Part shown: positions 8,356-17,710 of the stretch, in pieces | Numbering within the stretch: position 1 is the first letter of the stretch | Layout of the letters: the number at the start of each line of letters is the position of its first letter | Origin: Candidatus Enterococcus testudinis | GTDB taxonomy: Bacteria > Bacillota > Bacilli > Lactobacillales > Enterococcaceae | DNA: 64,000 nt | Reading direction: 5' to 3' | Assembly: GCF_002140915.1 (NCBI RefSeq) | Contig: NZ_NGKU01000001.1 | Coordinates: forward strand, 62,001-126,000 | Position numbers and translations under genes: made by a program | The notes under the pieces: generated by a model | Told to the model about the DNA's origin: nothing | Seen by the model: only the letters and a program-made list of their open reading frames with translations | Database searches by the model: none

Positions 8356-9399
8356 TTGGCAGATGATCGTAAAGCAGCCTTAGATGCTGCGCTAAAGAAG
8401 ATTGAGAAGAACTATGGTAAAGGTGCCGTGATGAAACTTGGTGAGAAAGTAGACCAGCAAATTTCTACGATCCCAAGTGGTTCATTGGCGTTGGACGTTG
8501 CATTAGGTGTAGGCGGCTTTCCAAGAGGTCGGATCATTGAAGTCTATGGTCCAGAAAGTTCAGGTAAGACAACAGTTGCTTTACATGCCATTGCGGAAGT
8601 CCAAAAAAATGGCGGAACTGCAGCCTTTATCGATGCAGAGCATGCATTAGATCCACAATATGCACAAAAACTAGGCGTGAACATCGATGATTTGCTTCTA
8701 TCACAACCTGATACAGGTGAACAAGGATTAGAAATCGCTGATGCACTGGTTTCCAGTGGCGCTGTTGATATTGTCGTGATCGACTCAGTCGCTGCGTTAG
8801 TACCACGCGCAGAGATCGATGGCGAAATGGGTGATGCCCATGTCGGCTTGCAAGCGCGTTTGATGTCACAAGCATTGCGTAAACTATCTGGATCGATCAA
8901 CAAAACCAAAACGATTGCGATTTTTATCAACCAAATTCGTGAAAAAGTCGGTATCATGTTCGGTAACCCAGAAGTAACGCCTGGTGGTCGGGCGTTGAAA
9001 TTCTACGCGACGATTCGTTTAGAAGTACGTCGTGCAGAACAATTGAAATCAGGTACTGATATCATCGGGAACCGCACAAAAATCAAAGTAGTCAAAAATA
9101 AAGTGGCGCCACCATTCAAAGTCGCTGAAGTAGATATGATGTACGGTTTAGGTATTTCTCAAGAAGGTGAATTGTTGGATATGGCAGTGGAGAAAGATAT
9201 CGTAGACAAGAGCGGTGCTTGGTATGCTTATAAAGGGGATCGTATTGGACAAGGTCGTGAAAACGCCAAAAACTATATGCGTGAACATCCAGAAATGATG
9301 CAAGAAGTTTCTACACGGGTTCGAGATGCCTATGGTATCGGTACGGGTGAAACGATTGAGATCGAAGAAGGGCAAGATGAATTGCCATTAGATGAATAA
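8356..9399 (+). CDS. recA: Recombinase RecA
   Basis: A 347-residue RecA. The Walker A motif GPESSGKTT lies near residues 65-73, followed by the Walker B region and the L2 loop [20 protein letters not shown]; the C-terminus is acidic ([13 protein letters not shown]), as usual. RecA forms filaments on single-stranded DNA, drives strand exchange and triggers LexA self-cleavage. Start: TTG at 8356 with AAGGGGG at 8340-8346 gives the normal N-terminus ([17 protein letters not shown]). An in-frame ATG at 8314 is possible but overlaps the expected transcription start and has no ribosome binding site. The SOS box upstream indicates self-limiting DNA damage control. Confidence 0.97.
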   Translation: MADDRKAALDAALKKIEKNYGKGAVMKLGEKVDQQISTIPSGSLALDVALGVGGFPRGRIIEVYGPESSGKTTVALHAIAEVQKNGGTAAFIDAEHALDPQYAQKLGVNIDDLLLSQPDTGEQGLEIADALVSSGAVDIVVIDSVAALVPRAEIDGEMGDAHVGLQARLMSQALRKLSGSINKTKTIAIFINQIREKVGIMFGNPEVTPGGRALKFYATIRLEVRRAEQLKSGTDIIGNRTKIKVVKNKVAPPFKVAEVDMMYGLGISQEGELLDMAVEKDIVDKSGAWYAYKGDRIGQGRENAKNYMREHPEMMQEVSTRVRDAYGIGTGETIEIEEGQDELPLDE

Positions 9400-9416
9400 T
9401 CTTCAAATAAAAACGA

Positions 9417-9444
9417 GCCAAACAACTTTGTTGTTTGGCTTTTT
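9417..9444 (+). terminator. Terminator after recA
   Basis: Perfect ten-pair stem GCCAAACAAC/GTTGTTTGGC with loop TTT, then TTTTT. Confidence 0.88.
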
Positions 9445-9523
9445 GGTTATCAGTTCCTTAAAACAAACGGTTATTGTCTTTGTAAAAAGCGATGTATAAA
9501 GCACGTTGCATATCATTTAAAAG

Positions 9524-9552
9524 TTGACACTCTTGTGTTCAAACATTAGAAT
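9524..9552 (+). promoter_or_regulatory. rny promoter
   Basis: Consensus TTGACA (9524-9529), a 17-base spacer and TAGAAT (9547-9552). It leaves a leader of about 100 bases before the rny start. Confidence 0.82.
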
Positions 9553-9657
9553 AAACTTATGTGGTTTTCCACATAGCGGTAGACTATTGATAATTTTGTT
9601 ATCATTTACTTATCAAAACTACAAAATATTTAAAAAGATAGTATGGAGGTGGATTCA

Positions 9658-11217
9658 TTGGAACTACTTTACATTCTCCTCGCTATCATCGGTTTAATTG
9701 TCGGTCTTGGATTAGGAGTTTTTGTGACGAAATCTCGTCATGAGAAAGAAATCAACGGTGCACAGAATTCAGCAACTGGGATTATCGAAAGCGCTAAGAA
9801 AGAAGCAGAAACTCTAAAAAAAGAAGCATTGTTAGAAGCTAAGGAAGAAAATCAGAAGTATCGGTCAGAAATTGAAAGTGAGTTGAAAGAAAGCAAACTT
9901 GATTTAAAATCACAGGAAAATCGGATACTCCAAAGAGAACAAGTCCTTGATCGCAAGGATGATTCTTTGGAAAAACGAGAACGCTCACTTGAAGATAAAG
10001 AAGGCAGACTTAGTGAGAAACAACAATTAATTGACGAGCGAGAAAAAGAAGTAGAAAACTTAATCGATGGACAACAGCAAGAACTTGAACGAATCGCTGC
10101 TTTGTCTAGAGATGATGCAAAAGAACTGATCATGAAATCAACAGAAGAAGAACTCAATCATGAGTTGACGATCATGGTCAAAGAAGCAGAGCAACGTGCC
10201 AAAGAGGAAGCAGATCGAAAAGCGAAAAATCTGTTATCACTTGCTATCCAACGTTGTGCAGCTGATCAAGTCTCAGAAACAACCGTTTCTGTCGTTTCAT
10301 TGCCAAATGATGAAATGAAAGGGCGTATCATTGGACGAGAAGGACGGAATATCCGTACTTTGGAAACATTGACGGGGATTGACTTGATCATCGATGATAC
10401 ACCAGAAGCAGTCGTTCTTTCTGGTTTCGATCCAATTCGTCGTGAAATTGCCCGGATGACCCTTGAGAAATTGATTCAAGACGGTCGTATCCATCCGGCA
10501 CGTATCGAAGAAATGGTTGAAAAATCACGGAAAGAAATGGATGAAAATATTCGCGAATTCGGCGAACAAGCTGCATTTGAAGTTGGCGCCCACACATTGC
10601 ATCCTGATTTGATCAAGATTTTGGGTCGCTTGCGTTTCCGTACCAGTTACGGACAAAATGTTTTGAACCACTCGATTGAAGTAGCAAAACTAAGTGGTGT
10701 TTTAGCTGCTGAATTAGGTGAAGATATCCAGTTGGCCAAACGGGCCGGTTTGTTGCATGATATCGGTAAAGCACTGGATCATGAGATCGAAGGTTCCCAC
10801 GTTGAGATTGGCGCTGAGTTAGCAGCCAAATACAAAGAGAATGCAACAGTGATCAATGCGATCGCATCTCACCACGGCGATGTCGAAGCCACTTCGGTCA
10901 TTTCAGTCTTGGTAGCTGCCGCAGACGCACTATCTGCAGCTCGACCAGGTGCACGTAGCGAATCATTAGAAAATTATATCCGTCGTCTGCAAAACTTAGA
11001 AAATATCGCCAACAGTTTCAAAGGTGTTGATTCCAGCTTTGCGGTCCAAGCAGGACGTGAAGTACGGGTAATGGTCAAACCTGAACAGATTTCCGACTTA
11101 GACGCTGTTCGATTGGTACGTGATATTCGTAAGAAAATTGAAGATGATCTGGATTATCCAGGCCATATCAAAGTAACTGTTATCCGAGAAACCCGGGCAA
11201 CAGATTACGCGAAATAA
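9658..11217 (+). CDS. rny: Ribonuclease Y
   Basis: A 519-residue membrane-anchored endoribonuclease that starts mRNA decay in many Firmicutes. Visible parts: N-terminal transmembrane helix (residues ~1-24), long charged coiled coil (~30-190), KH domain (~205-270; [17 protein letters not shown]) and HD domain (~330-430) with the metal motif [12 protein letters not shown]. Start: TTG at 9658, preceded by GGAGGTG at 9645-9651; the ATG at 9643 is part of that ribosome binding site region and is a less likely start. Total length matches the ~520 residues typical of the family. Confidence 0.94.
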   Translation: MELLYILLAIIGLIVGLGLGVFVTKSRHEKEINGAQNSATGIIESAKKEAETLKKEALLEAKEENQKYRSEIESELKESKLDLKSQENRILQREQVLDRKDDSLEKRERSLEDKEGRLSEKQQLIDEREKEVENLIDGQQQELERIAALSRDDAKELIMKSTEEELNHELTIMVKEAEQRAKEEADRKAKNLLSLAIQRCAADQVSETTVSVVSLPNDEMKGRIIGREGRNIRTLETLTGIDLIIDDTPEAVVLSGFDPIRREIARMTLEKLIQDGRIHPARIEEMVEKSRKEMDENIREFGEQAAFEVGAHTLHPDLIKILGRLRFRTSYGQNVLNHSIEVAKLSGVLAAELGEDIQLAKRAGLLHDIGKALDHEIEGSHVEIGAELAAKYKENATVINAIASHHGDVEATSVISVLVAAADALSAARPGARSESLENYIRRLQNLENIANSFKGVDSSFAVQAGREVRVMVKPEQISDLDAVRLVRDIRKKIEDDLDYPGHIKVTVIRETRATDYAK

Positions 11218-11220
11218 AAA

Positions 11221-11250
11221 AATGCTAGGCATCGTGCCTAGCATTTTTTT
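11221..11250 (+). terminator. Terminator after rny
   Basis: Eleven-pair perfect stem (11221-11231 with 11235-11245), loop TCG, followed by seven T. Confidence 0.9.
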
Positions 11251-11253
11251 ATG

Positions 11254-11292
11254 AAAAGAAGGAAGGTCCCTTTAAAGGATCTTCCTTCTTTT
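11254..11292. terminator. Bidirectional terminator, mainly for the treR operon
   Basis: Sixteen-pair stem (11254-11269 with 11277-11292, one wobble) with a seven-base loop. The A run on the left gives a T run on the minus strand, so it ends the trehalose operon transcript coming from the right. Confidence 0.8.
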
Positions 11293-11311
11293 ATTTGAGG
11301 GATTTGCTTGA

Positions 11312-12028
11312 TCAAATCTTTCTGCGTCGCGCGAAATCAACAAATCGGAATTTGTCTAAGCGATGAATCGATTCTGTATACTCGAAGCAACGCGTATCTT
11401 CTAAATAAACCAAGCTGCGGACTGTGACTACGTGTTGATCATCTGGATGCAGATCCATTAAATCACGCAATTCTTTATTTACTGGATCGACCGTAATTTC
11501 CTTTTGCGCATAAGCAATCTCTAACCCTAGATCATTTTCGAAATAATCGTATATCGACACTTGTGCCCGTTTCTCCGGCAAAGTTTGAATAATCGAGGCA
11601 TCTAAGTAGTCTTTATCCAAAATAACCACTTCACCATCGATTTTTCGTTGGCGCACTAGTTTCCAAGATTCAGCAGCAACTGGCCATTCTGTAATCTCAT
11701 GCAGTTTGGGTGATACTGCTATTTTCCGGATTTCCACCACTTTGGTTTCACTAGGGATGCGCTGGGTTTCTTGCAACTCTCTAAAACTCGTTAGACCAGA
11801 AATAGGGAAATCAAAACGGTTAAGGTCCAAAACAATGGAACCTTTGCCTTGTTTTTTTTGAATATAGCCGGCATTCCTCAAGAGATTTAATGCTTTACGA
11901 ACTGTTTCCCGAGATACACCATACGTTTGAATCAGTTGATTTTCACTTGGCAACAACGTATGGGGGGGATATTCTTTGGCCACGATTTTTTGTTCTAAAT
12001 CTAAAAATATTTCTTTGAACTTATTCAT
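11312..12028 (-). CDS. treR: GntR/HutC family trehalose operon repressor
   Basis: A 238-residue regulator with an N-terminal winged helix (residues ~1-70; LLPSENQLIQTYGVSRETVRKALNLLRNAGYI) and a C-terminal UTRA effector domain (~90-230; LDKDYLDASI, DTRCFEYTESIHR). Its length and overall pattern match TreR, which senses trehalose 6-phosphate and derepresses trehalose genes. The neighbours are pgmB, a GH65 phosphorylase and a trehalose PTS permease, which supports the name. GGAGG precedes the ATG. It has its own promoter besides possible read-through from pgmB. Confidence 0.88.
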   Translation of the reverse strand: MNKFKEIFLDLEQKIVAKEYPPHTLLPSENQLIQTYGVSRETVRKALNLLRNAGYIQKKQGKGSIVLDLNRFDFPISGLTSFRELQETQRIPSETKVVEIRKIAVSPKLHEITEWPVAAESWKLVRQRKIDGEVVILDKDYLDASIIQTLPEKRAQVSIYDYFENDLGLEIAYAQKEITVDPVNKELRDLMDLHPDDQHVVTVRSLVYLEDTRCFEYTESIHRLDKFRFVDFARRRKI

Positions 12029-12049
12029 TCGACAGCCTCCTCACAAGTT

Positions 12050-12078
12050 ATTATAGCGAGGCATTTTTGGAAAAGCAA
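12050..12078 (-). promoter_or_regulatory. treR promoter
   Basis: On the minus strand TTGCTT (12073-12078), a 17-base spacer and TATAAT (12050-12055) lie between pgmB and treR, so the repressor can be made independently of the operon. Confidence 0.72.
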
Positions 12079-12082
12079 TCTG

Positions 12083-12733
12083 CTATTTTGATAGCAATTC
12101 GTCAATGTTCAACTCTGTCAGTTTTTCGACAATGATATCAGCTCCGTGAAGTTCTTCTCCAGAGTACACACCTACTGCATACATCCCAGCAGCTTTGATT
12201 CCATCAATACCCGCTTGCGCATCCTCAAAACCAATTGCTTCAGCAGGATCAATACCTAATGCAAGCGCTGCTTGAACAAAAATCTCTGGATCTGGTTTGC
12301 CTTTTTTTAGTGTGGCTGGATCTACGATCGCATCAAAATCTGACATCACGCCAAGCTTATCAAGAATAAATGGTGCATTTTTAGATGCTGAAGCAATCCC
12401 GCAAGGAATGTTTTTTTCTTTCGCTTGGTCTAAGAATTCTTTGACACCAGGCAATAGATCATCTGGCGTTAGACTTTGCAGCAGTTGTACATATTGGGTA
12501 TTTTTTTTGGTTGCCAATGCTTCTTTTTCGATTTCAGTATAAGCATCATTTTTGTTTCCTAGAGATAGAATACGTTCTAAAGAATCCATGCGGCTGATTC
12601 CTTTGAGTTGTTCATTAAACTTTAAGTCGATGTCGATGCCGATTTCAGCAGCCAATTCTTTCCAAGCAATATAGTGATATTTGGCCGTATCGGTGATGAC
12701 ACCATCTAAATCAAATACAAAACCTTTTTTCAT
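12083..12733 (-). CDS. pgmB: Beta-phosphoglucomutase
   Basis: A 216-residue HAD-superfamily mutase that converts beta-glucose 1-phosphate to glucose 6-phosphate through beta-glucose 1,6-bisphosphate. The HAD motif I is FDLDGVITDTAKYHY (residues ~6-20), where the first Asp is the nucleophile; motif II is GIASASKN and the late motif is GFEDAQAGIDGIKAAGM. It directly follows the GH65 phosphorylase, whose product is its substrate. I use the ATG at 12733 because AAAGGAG sits 8 bases upstream; a GTG 9 bases earlier overlaps the ribosome binding site. Confidence 0.93.
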   Translation of the reverse strand: MKKGFVFDLDGVITDTAKYHYIAWKELAAEIGIDIDLKFNEQLKGISRMDSLERILSLGNKNDAYTEIEKEALATKKNTQYVQLLQSLTPDDLLPGVKEFLDQAKEKNIPCGIASASKNAPFILDKLGVMSDFDAIVDPATLKKGKPDPEIFVQAALALGIDPAEAIGFEDAQAGIDGIKAAGMYAVGVYSGEELHGADIIVEKLTELNIDELLSK

Positions 12734-12747
12734 CTGTAGCACTCCTT

Positions 12748-15375
12748 TTAGTAAGTAATTGTTTGTGGTTCATTTGGTACTAAATGATATTCAATACCTT
12801 TGATAAGAATCGTTTCAGGGCGATCCACTGTAATTGTCAATGTTTCATGTGTAACATTGATCTGGTAATGTACATTTCGGACGCGCAATGAGAAAGCCAA
12901 TGCTTCCCAAGCTTTTGGCAAGTTAGGTGTGATTTGGACCAATTGTTCTCTGATATCGATACCAGCAAATGTCGTTAAAGGAATAAACAATGTTGCAGCC
13001 ATCACACCAGCATGGATGCCCTCTGCTGTCGTTCCACCTTGTATGTCACGATAGTCGGAAGATAGCGCTTCTTGGTACAATGACCAAGCCAATTCTTGAT
13101 TGTCTACCATAGCAGCCAATTGGGCATGGACGATGCGAGAAAGTGTAGAACCATGAGAAGTTCGTTGTAAATAATAGTTGAGATTTTTTTCCACATAATC
13201 AGTTGGTAATTCATAATCCAAATCAGTCAAAATTTGATTGACTTGTTGTTTAGAGAAATTATAAAAAATCATCAAACTATCTGCTTGTTTGGCTACTTTA
13301 TAAGAATCTGCACTCTTGCCTTCCGCATTTAAAATACGGTCCATCCGATAAATATTGCCGTATGTTTCTTTATAATGGTCCCAATCTAGATCTTCCAGTT
13401 GGAAATAGCCTTCGAATTGAGCGATAATCCCTTCAGAATCAATCTCTAAACCTAGTTTCGTACGGATAGCAGCCATTGTGTCTAAATCTGTTGCAGTCAT
13501 TTCAGTTTTTTGTAGAATCGTCTGAAAGGTTTCGGCATCGATCGCTGCTTGCAAATGATCGATTTCTTCAAACAACCATACAACCATCATATTGGTATAT
13601 GCATTGTTTTTCAAGCCACCGGTTTCGCTATCGGGGTAATTTTCGTGGAATTCATCAGGTCCCATGACTTTATCGATGAAATAGCGCTGTGCTTGGCTAT
13701 CCCACGTTGCTGCACTTTGCCAGAAATGCGCAATTTCTAACATCAATTCTAAGCCGTAATCCGCCATAAATTGTTTGTCTTTGGTATTGTGCCAATATTG
13801 CCAGACGTTGTAAGCGATAGCCAACGAAACATGACGCTGCAAACGGCTATGGTCTTCTTTCCATTCACCACTGATTGGATTCAAATGTAATTCTTGAGAT
13901 TGTTCACTGCCGTCTAGACCTGATTGCCATGGGAACATTGCACCTTGATAACCGGCTTTTTTGGCATCTGCTTTGGCTGCTGCTAGGCGACGATAGCGAT
14001 AACGTAAGATTTCTTTCGCTGTATCTGGGAAATGCACAATGTAAAATGGCAGAATAAACAACTCGTCCCAAAAAATATGACCACGGTAAGCTTCACCATG
14101 CAGGCCCCGTGCGGTGATGCTGGCATCAAGTGACTCTTGATAGGCATTTGGTGAAGCAGAAACCAACACATGATACGTGTGCAGATTCAGCATTTTTTGC
14201 GACATCAAATCTCCTGAAACCTCAATTGCTGCGTCTTGCCATAATGTGCGCCACGCTTGTTGCGATTCTTGATACATTGCATCAAAGCGTGGAAGTTGCA
14301 ACTCATTCCATGTGGTCGCGGGTTGTTCTTCGTCTGGGCGATAAGCTGCAACTGTGACAGTTTTTTCAAATTGATACGTATGTCCTTCTTCAACAGACAG
14401 GAGCAAGGACTGTTTTACAGACGATTCTGATACGTCAGACGTCATCTCTGATAGGGAAATATCGTCTGCAAATAGTTCAGAAGACTGGACGACTGTGATA
14501 CGTGAGTTTGTGGTTTCTGCGACCAGATGAGCTTTTGTTGCCTCAGCATCTGTCGTAATCACTTGCAAGTGCTGATTGGTCAAACTGCGGTAACGCGCCA
14601 CGTTATAGTTGTAGACAGCGCCATCTGCTTCACTGATCAATGTGATAGCGCCAGAAAAATTCAACGGCGTAAAGGTGTACATGATACTATACTGATGCAC
14701 ATCCTGCATGTTTGCGATTTTTTTTGTTTCGATTCTGATCCGCTTTTGTTTGCTGGTCTCGATATCAACGGTTGATTGGAATAAACCCGTCCGCAAATCC
14801 AATGTTCGTTTGAAAGAGTCGATTTGATTATGGGCAATATCAATCACTTCGCCATCGATTGCAATATACATTTTTTGGAGATTCGGCGCATTGACAAAAT
14901 CTTCATTGTGGATCGTATGACCAGCAACTTCTGAAGCTGCAGTATTATACAAGCTAGCAATATATAAACCAGGGTAATTTTCTTCGCTGATCGCCATTTC
15001 AGGTGTAGTACCGCGCAACCCAATATAACCATTTCCAACAGTGAGCAATGATTCAACAGAATACTCGTCTTTGCCCGGTGTATACCCGTAATACTCTAGT
15101 GTCCAAGGAATGGCAGCACTTTTCTCCTCAAATGTCTCTTTTGTACCACAGACAAAAGGCTGATTTAATTTTTCGGTCAACCATTGATCAAGGGAAAACG
15201 TGCCTTCTTCATTGGTAAATACAACTGTTTCTGATAGAATGCCGCCAGATTGTGTGTCCTTTAAATAGGATGTAAGTGCCTGTACTCTTTCTAATAACGG
15301 TCCTGCAAAAGAAGTTGCTTTGTCATCAGCCTCTTGCAGCAACCACTGCGCATCGGACAATGTAATGATATTCAC
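12748..15375 (-). CDS. trePP: GH65 disaccharide phosphorylase, probably trehalose 6-phosphate phosphorylase
   Basis: An 875-residue GH65 enzyme. The catalytic-acid motif GPDEFHE places the general acid at Glu575, and the phosphate-site stretch HGSTLS occurs near residue 750. GH65 phosphorylases split alpha-linked disaccharides with inorganic phosphate, giving beta-glucose 1-phosphate. Linkage to pgmB, treR and a trehalose PTS permease argues for trehalose 6-phosphate as substrate, as in Lactococcus lactis TrePP; maltose phosphorylase is the alternative. Relative to typical maltose phosphorylases there is an N-terminal addition of about 90 residues before IPWTLEYYGY. GTG start with GGAGG upstream; 14 bases separate it from pgmB. 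Confidence 0.85.
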   Translation of the reverse strand: MNIITLSDAQWLLQEADDKATSFAGPLLERVQALTSYLKDTQSGGILSETVVFTNEEGTFSLDQWLTEKLNQPFVCGTKETFEEKSAAIPWTLEYYGYTPGKDEYSVESLLTVGNGYIGLRGTTPEMAISEENYPGLYIASLYNTAASEVAGHTIHNEDFVNAPNLQKMYIAIDGEVIDIAHNQIDSFKRTLDLRTGLFQSTVDIETSKQKRIRIETKKIANMQDVHQYSIMYTFTPLNFSGAITLISEADGAVYNYNVARYRSLTNQHLQVITTDAEATKAHLVAETTNSRITVVQSSELFADDISLSEMTSDVSESSVKQSLLLSVEEGHTYQFEKTVTVAAYRPDEEQPATTWNELQLPRFDAMYQESQQAWRTLWQDAAIEVSGDLMSQKMLNLHTYHVLVSASPNAYQESLDASITARGLHGEAYRGHIFWDELFILPFYIVHFPDTAKEILRYRYRRLAAAKADAKKAGYQGAMFPWQSGLDGSEQSQELHLNPISGEWKEDHSRLQRHVSLAIAYNVWQYWHNTKDKQFMADYGLELMLEIAHFWQSAATWDSQAQRYFIDKVMGPDEFHENYPDSETGGLKNNAYTNMMVVWLFEEIDHLQAAIDAETFQTILQKTEMTATDLDTMAAIRTKLGLEIDSEGIIAQFEGYFQLEDLDWDHYKETYGNIYRMDRILNAEGKSADSYKVAKQADSLMIFYNFSKQQVNQILTDLDYELPTDYVEKNLNYYLQRTSHGSTLSRIVHAQLAAMVDNQELAWSLYQEALSSDYRDIQGGTTAEGIHAGVMAATLFIPLTTFAGIDIREQLVQITPNLPKAWEALAFSLRVRNVHYQINVTHETLTITVDRPETILIKGIEYHLVPNEPQTITY

Positions 15376-15395
15376 AGTAGATATCCTCCTTTAAA

Positions 15396-15410
15396 CTTGT
15401 CTATACATGC
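15396..15410 (-). promoter_or_regulatory. Putative TreR operator at the phosphorylase start site
   Basis: CTTGTCTATACATGC resembles the TTGTATATACAA-type TreR operators known from Bacillus and lies at the expected transcription start of the minus-strand operon. Assignment rests on similarity and position only. Confidence 0.45.
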
Positions 15411-15416
15411 AAAATG

Positions 15417-15445
15417 ATTATATCTTATTTTGTAAGCTTTTACAA
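15417..15445 (-). promoter_or_regulatory. trePP-pgmB promoter with overlapping cre-like site
   Basis: On the minus strand TTGTAA (15440-15445), a 17-base spacer and TATAAT (15417-15422). A near-consensus CcpA site, TGTAAGCTTTTACA on the plus strand (15431-15444), covers the -35 region with one change at the central CG. This predicts repression by CcpA when glucose is present. Confidence 0.72.
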
Positions 15446-15581
15446 TTTATCTTGACTGTTTTTTTATTTTTTTTCTGTTCATTTTAAATAAATAATAAAA
15501 TGAATAGTATTATTTAGGCTTTATTATGCTGAATATAGGGAGTAGTTCATCTATTCTATTTTTTATTTTAAAAAAAACGGC

Positions 15582-15656
15582 GTGAAACGCTTGCAAAATA
15601 TAAAATATCCAGTTATGATTATCTCGATATTAAAACATATATATACAAGTGTATAT
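15582..15656 (+). promoter_or_regulatory. treB promoter with cre-like site and TreR-like operator
   Basis: TTGCAA (15591-15596), a 17-base spacer and TATGAT (15614-15619) form the promoter. A partial cre (15582-15596, right half good) overlaps the -35. Downstream, ATATAC-AAGT-GTATAT (15641-15656) is a perfect dyad between the start site and the ribosome binding site, a likely TreR operator. Confidence 0.65.
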
Positions 15657-15673
15657 GAAAGGGGTTTATTAGG

Positions 15674-17650
15674 ATGGGTAAGTATCACGATGATGCTGAA
15701 AAGCTATTAACGTATGTCGGCGGTAAAGAAAATATCGCGGCAGTCACACACTGTGCCACTCGGATGCGTTTTGTCTTGAATGATCAGTCAAAAGCAGATG
15801 AAAAGGCAATCGATGACATTGCAAGTGTAAAGGGAATGTTTACCAATGCTGGGCAGTTTCAAGTAATCATAGGCAACGATGTGTCCTCTTTTTACAATGA
15901 TTTCACAGCTGTTTCTGGAATTGAAGGCGTTTCAAAAGAGCAAAGCAAGTCAATCGCAAAGAACAACCAAAATCTCGTTCAACGTGCTATCGGTACATTA
16001 GCAGAGATTTTCACGCCACTATTGCCAGCAATCATTGTTGGGGGGCTCATGCTTGGTTTGCGGAACTTTTTAGAAGGCGTACCATTAGGCTTTTTAGGTG
16101 ACCAAACCATCACACAAGCATCTACATTTTGGAATGGCGTCAATGGATTTTTATGGTTGCCTTGTGAAGCAATCTTCCACTTCTTACCAGTAGGGATTAC
16201 TTGGAGTATCACACGGAAAATGGGTACCACACAAATATTAGGTATTGTTTTAGGTATTACATTGGTTTCACCGCAATTATTAAATGCTTACTCTGTTAGT
16301 TCAACAAGTGCTGCAGACATTCTCCAAAATTATACGTGGGACTTCGGATTCTTTACAATTGAAAAAATAGGTTACCAAGCACAAGTTATACCAGCTATGT
16401 TGGCCGGTTTCTTATTGGTTTATCTTGAACGATTCTTCCGTAAATGGATTCCAGAAGCTGTATCAATGATTTTTGTTCCTTTGTTCTCTTTATTACCAAC
16501 TATTTTAGCGGCTCATATGGTCTTAGGTCCGATCGGTTGGCAAATTGGATCAGGCATTTCTTGGGTCGTGAATGCCGGATTAACATCACCGCTTAACTGG
16601 TTGTTTGGCTTTATTTTCGGCGGCTTATATGCGCCGTTAGTAATCACTGGTTTACATCATACAACCTTAGCTATTGATTCCCAATTGGTTGCTGATTTCG
16701 GGTCAACCAACTTATGGCCGATGATCATGCTATCAAACATTGCACAAGGAACAGCTGTTTTTGCGATTTGGTTCTTACATCGCGGCAATAAAAAAGAGGA
16801 ACAAGTATCTGTTCCAGCAACAATCTCAGCATATATGGGGGTAACAGAACCTGCAATGTTCGGGATCAACCTGAAGTATGTGTATCCTTTCGTTGCAGCA
16901 ATGATTGGTTCAGCTTTTGGTGGTATGCTGATCACAGCAACGAATACCCGTGCATTAGGTATTGGGGTAGGCGGTCTACCTGGATTCTTATCATTTAAAA
17001 TCGAAAATTATCCAATGGTCTTCTTATCAATGGCGTTAACGATTGTCATTACCTTTGTCTTTACACTTATTTTGAGAAAAGTGAAGTTTTTGAATAAATT
17101 AGAACCAGATTTGGCGCTTGTAGATGCTGGTAATGTATCTGAAACAGCAACTACTGAAGCAACTGTTGCAACACCATCAGCTGTTTCTGCAACTGAAGAA
17201 ACACTCTATGCACCAGCAGACGGTCAAGTGATCGCAATCACTGAAGTATCAGATCCAGTTTTTTCACAAAAAATGATGGGTGATGGCTTTGCTGTTCAAC
17301 CAACAGATGGCACGGTTTATGCACCGGTAGCCGGAACAATCTCCAGTATTTTTGAAACCAAGCATGCGATTGGTATTCTAACGCCTGGCGGCGCTGAAGT
17401 ACTCGTTCACATGGGCTTAGATACAGTGGAATTAAAAGGCGCGCCTTTTGAGATCACAGTAGCTGAAGGCGACACAGTGACACCTGACACAAAAATAGCT
17501 GTCATGAATCTAGATGCAGTCACAGCAGCTGGTAAACAGACGGATATTTTAACAGTCTTCACCAATGCAGAGAAGGTCAATCAACTTTCACTCGCAAAAA
17601 CCGGTACTGTTCAAGCAAAAGATCAAATTGGGTCTGCTACATTAAATTAA
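15674..17650 (+). CDS. treB: Trehalose-specific PTS permease EIIBCA
   Basis: A 658-residue glucose-superfamily PTS permease with three domains: EIIB (residues ~1-85, phospho-acceptor Cys27 in AAVTHCATRMRF), membrane EIIC (~105-475, about ten hydrophobic helices) and EIIA (~510-650, with VLVHMGLDTVELKG placing the active His near residue 579). It imports trehalose and phosphorylates it to trehalose 6-phosphate. The fused EIIA makes it independent of a separate EIIA. Divergent from the GH65-pgmB-treR operon; AAAGGGG precedes the ATG. Specificity is inferred from context; sucrose- or maltose-type permeases share this layout. Confidence 0.88.
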   Translation: MGKYHDDAEKLLTYVGGKENIAAVTHCATRMRFVLNDQSKADEKAIDDIASVKGMFTNAGQFQVIIGNDVSSFYNDFTAVSGIEGVSKEQSKSIAKNNQNLVQRAIGTLAEIFTPLLPAIIVGGLMLGLRNFLEGVPLGFLGDQTITQASTFWNGVNGFLWLPCEAIFHFLPVGITWSITRKMGTTQILGIVLGITLVSPQLLNAYSVSSTSAADILQNYTWDFGFFTIEKIGYQAQVIPAMLAGFLLVYLERFFRKWIPEAVSMIFVPLFSLLPTILAAHMVLGPIGWQIGSGISWVVNAGLTSPLNWLFGFIFGGLYAPLVITGLHHTTLAIDSQLVADFGSTNLWPMIMLSNIAQGTAVFAIWFLHRGNKKEEQVSVPATISAYMGVTEPAMFGINLKYVYPFVAAMIGSAFGGMLITATNTRALGIGVGGLPGFLSFKIENYPMVFLSMALTIVITFVFTLILRKVKFLNKLEPDLALVDAGNVSETATTEATVATPSAVSATEETLYAPADGQVIAITEVSDPVFSQKMMGDGFAVQPTDGTVYAPVAGTISSIFETKHAIGILTPGGAEVLVHMGLDTVELKGAPFEITVAEGDTVTPDTKIAVMNLDAVTAAGKQTDILTVFTNAEKVNQLSLAKTGTVQAKDQIGSATLN

Positions 17651-17658
17651 ATGGATAC

Positions 17659-17710
17659 AAAAAAGTGCGTCGTTGGCTTCTTCCTATTGAAGCCAGCGAC
17701 ACACTTTTTT
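17659..17710. terminator. Bidirectional terminator between treB and the MFS gene
   Basis: A 22-base inverted repeat (17659-17680 with 17689-17710; one mismatch, one wobble) with six T on either strand. It overlaps the stop of the convergent MFS gene. Confidence 0.88.
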
